Assembly: GCF_900142715.1 (NCBI RefSeq)
Contig: NZ_FRBX01000006.1
Location: forward strand, 310,001 to 374,000
Direction of reading: 5' to 3'
DNA: 64,000 nt
Source of the DNA: Flavobacterium pectinovorum
Lineage (GTDB): Bacteria; Bacteroidota; Bacteroidia; Flavobacteriales; Flavobacteriaceae
The position numbers were made by a program, and so were the translations under genes. Of this stretch, positions 59,032 through 64,000 are shown one piece after another. The number at the start of each line of letters is the position of its first letter. Positions within the stretch are counted from its first letter, which is position 1. The notes under the pieces were generated by a model. That model worked only from the letters and a program-made list of their open reading frames with translations, did not search any database and was not told the origin of the DNA.

Positions 59032-60015
59032 ATGACAGGACTCGTATATAAATCTACAGGAAGTTGGTACACCGTAAAATCTGAAAAAGGCGATTTTATA
59101 GAATGCCGTATGAAAGGGAAGTTTAGGATGAAAGGTATTAAAAGTACAAATCCTATTGCTGTAGGCGATATTGTCGATTATGAACTCGAAGAAACTTCGG
59201 ATGCGGTAACGGGAACGATTTTTAATATTCACGAAAGAAAAAATTACATCGTTCGTAAATCGGTTAACCTTTCGCATCAAATGCATATTATTGCGTCGAA
59301 TATTGATCGCGTTTTTTTATTGATTACGATTAATAATCCGCCAACAACATTCAACTTTATAGATCGTTTTTTGGTAACTGCCGAAGCTTATAATATTGAA
59401 ACAATTCTGGTTTTTAATAAAATTGACACTTTTGACGAGCCAACGCTGGAAGATCAATTGTATATGCAATATGTTTATCAGCAAATTGGTTACAAATGCC
59501 TGCGTGTTTCTTCAACCGAAATGAAAGGTGTTGATGAATTAAAAGAAATGATGATTGGTAAAGTAAGCATGTTTTCCGGACATTCAGGCGTTGGAAAATC
59601 GACTTTGGTAAATGCTATGGAACCTTCTTTACATCTTAAAACGAAGACTATTTCTGAGGCTAGTAAACAAGGTCAGCATACAACAACTTTTGCCGAAATG
59701 TATGATTTGTCTTTTAATGCAAAAATCATCGATACGCCGGGAATTAAAGGTTTCGGAATCGTTGATATGGAAAAAGAAGAAATCAGTGGTTATTTTCCTG
59801 AATTTTTCAAATTGAAAGATCAATGTAAGTTTAACAATTGTTTACATAAAGAAGAACCGCATTGCGCCATAAAAGCAGCTTTAGAAAGAGACGAGATCGC
59901 TTGGTCGCGCTACAATAGTTACTTAAAGATCCTTGAAGGTGATGAAGAAAATTACCGTACAGATTCGTATGATGAAGATCGTAAAATTAGCGATGAAACA
60001 AGAAATCAAAAGTAA
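59032..60015 (+). CDS. rsgA: Ribosome small subunit-dependent GTPase A
   Basis: A 327-residue circularly permuted GTPase that helps mature the 30S subunit. An N-terminal OB fold (TGLVYKSTGSWYTVKSEKGDFIECRMKGKFR) precedes the GTPase with order G4 (LVFNKIDTF), G1 (GHSGVGKSTLVNAM) and G3 (IIDTPGIKGFG). A C-terminal zinc knuckle (CKFNNCLHKEEPHCAIKAAL) follows. All catalytic motifs are intact. Confidence 0.96.
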   Translation: MTGLVYKSTGSWYTVKSEKGDFIECRMKGKFRMKGIKSTNPIAVGDIVDYELEETSDAVTGTIFNIHERKNYIVRKSVNLSHQMHIIASNIDRVFLLITINNPPTTFNFIDRFLVTAEAYNIETILVFNKIDTFDEPTLEDQLYMQYVYQQIGYKCLRVSSTEMKGVDELKEMMIGKVSMFSGHSGVGKSTLVNAMEPSLHLKTKTISEASKQGQHTTTFAEMYDLSFNAKIIDTPGIKGFGIVDMEKEEISGYFPEFFKLKDQCKFNNCLHKEEPHCAIKAALERDEIAWSRYNSYLKILEGDEENYRTDSYDEDRKISDETRNQK

Positions 60016-60090
60016 TTGTGAATTTAAATTCCAAATCGAAAATTCCAAATTCCAACCTAAATAAATTATATAGATTAAGGTTGATTGTGG

Positions 60091-60110
60091 AGATGCACTG
60101 CAGTGCATCT
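60091..60110. repeat. 20-bp perfect palindrome between rsgA and dtd
   Basis: AGATGCACTGCAGTGCATCT is fully self-complementary. It sits in a 161-bp gap that also contains two AATTCCAAAT words and a single GTGTAATCTGTGGC arm. It is probably another intergenic repeat element. Confidence 0.75.
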
Positions 60111-60176
60111 AACGTTAGAATTTAAATCTTTTTAATCCGTGTAATCTGTGGCAAAAACCACATCATTAGATAAAAT

Positions 60177-60629
60177 ATGAAAATAGTTCTTCAGAGAGTA
60201 TCACAAGCATCCGTAACTGTCGAATCTAAAATTGTTGCTGATATTCAAAAGGGATTATTGGTTTTAGTTGGAATTGAAGATTCCGACACTCAGGAAGATA
60301 TTGACTGGCTTGTTGGCAAAATCATTAAAATGAGAATTTTTGGTGATGAAAATGATGTTATGAATTGTTCTGTTCAGGATATTGATGGTGAGATTATTGT
60401 GGTTAGTCAGTTTACACTTCATGCTTCTACAAAAAAAGGAAATCGACCTTCGTACATAAAAGCTTCCAAACCAGAGTTTGCCATTCCAATGTATGAGAAT
60501 TTCGTAAAATATTTAGAAAAAGAATTCAATAAAAAAGTACAAACCGGAATTTTTGGTGCAGATATGAAAGTTAGTTTGTTAAATGATGGTCCCGTTACTA
60601 TTGTGATAGATAGTAAAAACAGAGAGTAA
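60177..60629 (+). CDS. dtd: D-aminoacyl-tRNA deacylase
   Basis: A 150-residue proofreading enzyme that removes D-amino acids from tRNA. The two cross-subunit motifs are present: VVSQFTLHAST at about 77-87 and NDGPVTIVID at about 136-145. The N-terminus MKIVLQRVSQASVTVES is also typical. It acts as a cytoplasmic dimer. It follows rsgA on the same strand after a repeat-filled gap. Confidence 0.96.
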   Translation: MKIVLQRVSQASVTVESKIVADIQKGLLVLVGIEDSDTQEDIDWLVGKIIKMRIFGDENDVMNCSVQDIDGEIIVVSQFTLHASTKKGNRPSYIKASKPEFAIPMYENFVKYLEKEFNKKVQTGIFGADMKVSLLNDGPVTIVIDSKNRE

Positions 60630-60692
60630 AAAATCATAAACAAATGTTAAGGATTTCTAAAAATAATATATATTTGGCGAAATTCCTTACTG

Positions 60693-62600
60693 ATGAAAAG
60701 CCCCGTTTTTGCGTTATTTTTTCTTCTTTTTACACTTATTTCTTCTGCTCAAAAGAGTGAATATCCTATAACTACAATTTCTGACAGTCTTAAAGAAAAC
60801 GCCGATGCGGTGGTACGATTAGACCAGACCGATATCATCATATTATCTCAACGTAGTTTAAATACCAAAAACCATTGGGTTGTAACGGTTTTTAATAAAA
60901 AAGGTTTTGATGGCCTTAGTGCCTACGAATTCTATGATAAATCAACTTCAATCAAAAATATCGAAGCCATTATTTATGATGCTTCGGGCAAGGAAATAAA
61001 AAAAATCAGGAGAAAAGATTTCAAAGATCAAAGTGTTGCTGACGGCGGTACGCTTTTTTCTGATAATCGTTATCTTTTTCTGGATTATACGCCGATTTCA
61101 TATCCTTTTACAATTGAGTTTAATAGTGAAGTTCAAACTTCTTCAACAGCTTTTATTCCAAAATGGATGCCTTTGAGAAGTTATGGTGTTAGTATCGAAA
61201 AGTCTTTTTTAAATGTAATTTACCCGGCAGATTTGGGCTTTAAAAAGAAAGAAATTCAGTTTTTAGGATTTAATATAAAAAAAATAACAGATACCAATAC
61301 ACAACTGTCGTATAATGCCAGCAATATTTTGGCTCAAAAAAAGGAAGATTACAGTCCGTCGTACAGAGATTTATTTCCTAAAGTAATGATGGGTTTAGAG
61401 CATTTTCACTTAGAAGGTGTTGATGGAACAGCCACAAATTGGGTTGATTTTGGCAAGTGGTATTCTGAAAAAATATTATCCGGAACAACAGATTTACCTG
61501 AAGAAACAAAATCAAAAATTAAAGCTTTTGTTGGAGATGAAAAAGATCCGATTAAAAAAGCAAAATTAGTTTATGATTTTGTACAAAAAAAATCCCGCTA
61601 TGTTAGTATTCAGGTTGGAATTGGCGGTTGGAAACCTATGTTGGCTACAGATGTCGATCGATTAGGTTACGGTGATTGTAAAGCTTTAACAAATTATACC
61701 AAAGCACTTTTGCAAGCTGTTGATGTTCCTTCGTACAATACAGTTTTATATGGGGATAGTTATAAAACCAATATAGAAGCTGATTTTGTTGCCATGCAGG
61801 GAAATCACATGATTTTGTGTATCCCAAACGGAAATCATTATACATGGCTGGAATGCACAAGTCAGGATGATCCTTTTGGTTATCAGGGAACCTTTACAGA
61901 TGACAGAGATGTTTTGGTCATTAAGCCCGAAGGAGGAGAAATCGTTCGTACTACAATCTATGATGACAAAGGCAATACGCAAACAGACAAAGGCAATTAC
62001 ACTATAGATGAAAATGGAAATTTTTCGGGATCACTTTTAATTGTTTCAGAAGGGTCACAATACAGTTCAAAATCAAGAATAGAACATTTGCAGCCTACAG
62101 AAAAAGAAAAATATTATAAAGAATATTGGGACAATATCAATAATTTAAAACTTGATAAAATAGTTTTTACTAACGATAAAGAGAATATTCGGTTTACAGA
62201 AAACATTCAGGTAAGTGCTATAAATTATGGTGTAATTGCTGCCAACAAATTAATTTTTCCCGTTGATGCTTTTAATCAAAATGCAAATACAATTAAACGA
62301 ATTCGAAACAGAAAAAATCCATTTCAAATTCAACGTGGATATTTAGATTCTGATGAAATAGAAATCAATTTACCAAATGGTTTTACGATCGAATTTTTGC
62401 CTGCAAACTATGAATTAAAAGGAAAATTTGGGGAATACAAAACCGAAATCATCAAAAAAGAAAATAACAAACTCGTTTACAAACGTTCGATGTTTTTAAA
62501 TAAGGGAAAATATTCGAATAAAGAATATGATGAATATAGGCTTTTTATGGAACAAGTGTCCAAAAACGATAATGCCAAAATTATTTTAGCCAAGAACTAA
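60693..62600 (+). CDS. DUF3857/transglutaminase-domain protein (catalytic Cys present)
   Basis: A 635-residue exported protein: signal peptide (MKSPVFALFFLLFTLISSAQ), DUF3857 domain (about 40-240, DAVVRLDQTDIIILSQRSLNTKNHWVVTVFNKKG), transglutaminase-like core, and a C-terminal beta domain. The core keeps the Cys in DRLGYGDCKALTNYTKALLQAVDVP, the His in NHMILCIP and an acidic residue nearby. Members are common in Bacteroidota, and substrates are unknown. The next gene encodes a paralogue and starts 34 bp later. Confidence 0.88.
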   Translation: MKSPVFALFFLLFTLISSAQKSEYPITTISDSLKENADAVVRLDQTDIIILSQRSLNTKNHWVVTVFNKKGFDGLSAYEFYDKSTSIKNIEAIIYDASGKEIKKIRRKDFKDQSVADGGTLFSDNRYLFLDYTPISYPFTIEFNSEVQTSSTAFIPKWMPLRSYGVSIEKSFLNVIYPADLGFKKKEIQFLGFNIKKITDTNTQLSYNASNILAQKKEDYSPSYRDLFPKVMMGLEHFHLEGVDGTATNWVDFGKWYSEKILSGTTDLPEETKSKIKAFVGDEKDPIKKAKLVYDFVQKKSRYVSIQVGIGGWKPMLATDVDRLGYGDCKALTNYTKALLQAVDVPSYNTVLYGDSYKTNIEADFVAMQGNHMILCIPNGNHYTWLECTSQDDPFGYQGTFTDDRDVLVIKPEGGEIVRTTIYDDKGNTQTDKGNYTIDENGNFSGSLLIVSEGSQYSSKSRIEHLQPTEKEKYYKEYWDNINNLKLDKIVFTNDKENIRFTENIQVSAINYGVIAANKLIFPVDAFNQNANTIKRIRNRKNPFQIQRGYLDSDEIEINLPNGFTIEFLPANYELKGKFGEYKTEIIKKENNKLVYKRSMFLNKGKYSNKEYDEYRLFMEQVSKNDNAKIILAKN

Positions 62601-62633
62601 CCAAATATCTGAAATAACTAAACCAACCATAAT

Positions 62634-64000
62634 ATGAAACTTATTAAACCTTTTTGTATTTCAATTCTTTTGTTATTGATTTCAAATGTAAATGCGCAGG
62701 AATTTAAATTAGGAAAAGTGTCTATTGCTGAATTGCAAGAGAAAGCGCATCCGAAAGATACGGCAGCTGCAGCAGCGATATTATATAAAAAAGGAAGTTC
62801 AAGAATCGAGTACAATCAAAACGATGGATTTGTTACGGTAACTGATGTTGAGACCAGAATTAAAATCTATAAAAAAGAAGGTTATAGCTGGGTTACTCAT
62901 AAGGTTTGGTATTATAACAACAGTAATATATCTGAGAAAGTTTCTTTTAGTGATGCGATTACTTATAATTTAGTAGATGGCAAAATCGAGAAAACAAAGT
63001 TAAAGAGCGAAGGAATATTTGATGAAGTTCGCAATAAATTTAGTGGCCAAAAAAAAATAACAATGCCCAATGTAAAAGAAGGCTCAATTGTCGAATTTAA
63101 ATATACCATTAGAAGTCCTGCCAGAATGATTAGAGAATGGGATTTTCAAACCAGCATTCCTGTAAATTATTCTGAATTTGTAACATTTGTTCCAGAATAT
63201 TATACTTTTAATTCAAGGCAAAAAGGATATGTTTTTCCTAAAATGACTGTTGAAAAAAACAATAAGTCGATAATTATATCTTCTAAAGAAAGGGTTAATT
63301 CAGGAGGGTTTACAGCTACAAGAACAGAATTTTCTCAGGACAAGTTTGATTATATAGAAACAAAAACTACTTATGTTGGAGAAAATTTTCCAGCGATGAA
63401 AGATGAGGCTTTTGTAAATAACATTGATAACTACACATCAAGTATTCAGCATGAATTGTCTATGGTAAAATTTCCAAATGAGCCCTTAAAACCTTTTTCA
63501 ACAGATTGGAATTCGGTCGTAAAAACAATTTACGATTATGAAACTTTTGGACCTGAATTAAATAGAACCGGTTATTTTGAAGATGATTTAAAAGTGATTT
63601 TAGCCAATAAAAATTCTGACGAAGAAAAAATTATGACAATCTTAAATCATGTAAAATCGAGTGTAAAATGGAATGGATATTACGGTTATGATTGCGATAA
63701 CGGAGTACGAAAATCATATAAAGAAAAATCAGGAAATATTGGTGATATCAATTTAATGCTTACCGCAATGTTGCGTTATGCGGGCTTAACGGCAAATCCG
63801 GTTTTGGTGAGCACACGTTCAAATGGAATTCCTTTGTTCCCAAACAGAACAGCTTTTAATTATGTTATTGCCGCAGTTGAAACTCCAAATGGAAATATTT
63901 TACTGGATGCAACCGATAAATTTTCGACACCCAATATCTTGCCTTTAAGAACACTAAACTGGCAGGGAAGATTAATTAGAAAAGACGGAACATCAGAAGA
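62634..64000 (+). CDS. DUF3857/transglutaminase-like protein lacking the catalytic Cys (cut by window end)
   Basis: The frame opens with ATG at 62634 and a signal peptide (MKLIKPFCISILLLLISNVNAQ) and runs 455 codons to the window edge with no stop. It shows a DUF3857-like N-terminal half (VTDVETRIKIYKKEGYSWVTHKVWYYNN, GSIVEFKYTIRSPARMIREWDFQTSIPV) and then a transglutaminase-like core. Where the upstream paralogue has GDC, this one reads SGNIGDINLMLTAMLRYAGL, with Ile for the catalytic Cys. It is probably an inactive or binding version. The C-terminus lies beyond the window. Confidence 0.88.
   Translation, partial: MKLIKPFCISILLLLISNVNAQEFKLGKVSIAELQEKAHPKDTAAAAAILYKKGSSRIEYNQNDGFVTVTDVETRIKIYKKEGYSWVTHKVWYYNNSNISEKVSFSDAITYNLVDGKIEKTKLKSEGIFDEVRNKFSGQKKITMPNVKEGSIVEFKYTIRSPARMIREWDFQTSIPVNYSEFVTFVPEYYTFNSRQKGYVFPKMTVEKNNKSIIISSKERVNSGGFTATRTEFSQDKFDYIETKTTYVGENFPAMKDEAFVNNIDNYTSSIQHELSMVKFPNEPLKPFSTDWNSVVKTIYDYETFGPELNRTGYFEDDLKVILANKNSDEEKIMTILNHVKSSVKWNGYYGYDCDNGVRKSYKEKSGNIGDINLMLTAMLRYAGLTANPVLVSTRSNGIPLFPNRTAFNYVIAAVETPNGNILLDATDKFSTPNILPLRTLNWQGRLIRKDGTSE

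Overview
This window comes from an AT-rich (about one-third GC) member of the Bacteroidota, most likely a Flavobacterium. The reasons are promoters of the TTTG / TAnnTTTG type, TonB-dependent receptors with CarboxypepD_reg-like domains, lipoproteins with CSSDD export signals, a T9SS type A sorting domain, Bacteroidota-specific DUF families (DUF4271, DUF4296, DUF3109) and housekeeping proteins of Flavobacteriaceae type. I see no rRNA, tRNA, CRISPR array, transposase or prophage. It looks like a core chromosomal segment with many intergenic inverted repeats.

Layout. 1-1013: 5' part of a TonB receptor behind a ModE-like regulator. 1.3-9.8 kb: leuS, an ECF sigma factor with a four-helix membrane partner, an MmpS-like surface lipoprotein divergent from a TPR histidine kinase / NarL-type regulator pair, and a YugP-type peptidase. 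9.9-18.4 kb: Lrp/AsnC regulator, hemD-DUF4271, GT2, pyrC, DUF4296, epimerase, tyrS and a LuxE-family protein. 18.5-27.9 kb: a phosphate-type locus made of a beta-helix lipoprotein, a TonB receptor, PhoB, PhoR, an OprO/P porin and a MurG-like glycosyltransferase. 28-37 kb: a Lys/Ala-rich protein with a PBCV basic adaptor tail, a 1144-residue outer-membrane protein, and two tandem membrane-anchored AraC regulators beside an outer-membrane barrel. 37-47 kb: lysC, GNAT, fbp, TerB, a HupE-dCMP deaminase-S41 protease-NTF2 run, MarC and DUF3109. 47.5-54.1 kb: nrdB-nrdA and DUF1800-DUF1501. 54.3-58.7 kb: the Phe/Tyr operon pheA-aminotransferase-tyrA-DAHP synthase/chorismate mutase. 59-64 kb: rsgA, dtd and two DUF3857/transglutaminase paralogues, the last cut by the window end.

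Most notable signals. (1) A complete-looking ribosome-mediated attenuator precedes the Phe/Tyr operon: promoter, a 26-codon leader peptide with six Phe and two Tyr codons, an antiterminator pairing, and a terminator ending just before pheA. (2) Heptamers resembling CTTAACA recur every 11 bp upstream of the beta-helix lipoprotein, the TonB receptor, the porin and, more weakly, the glycosyltransferase. In each case the last heptamer ends exactly 9 bp before the -7 element, so this is a candidate PhoB operator. (3) A perfect 16-bp palindrome sits between the MmpS-like lipoprotein and the kinase/regulator operon, with promoters facing both ways. (4) At least six families of long inverted repeats fill gaps between genes, often nested at convergent gene ends and doubling as terminators.

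Functional names rest on recognised motifs and family knowledge, since no database search was possible. Start codons were moved from the longest open frame where a signal peptide, a conserved N-terminus or a promoter position argued for it.
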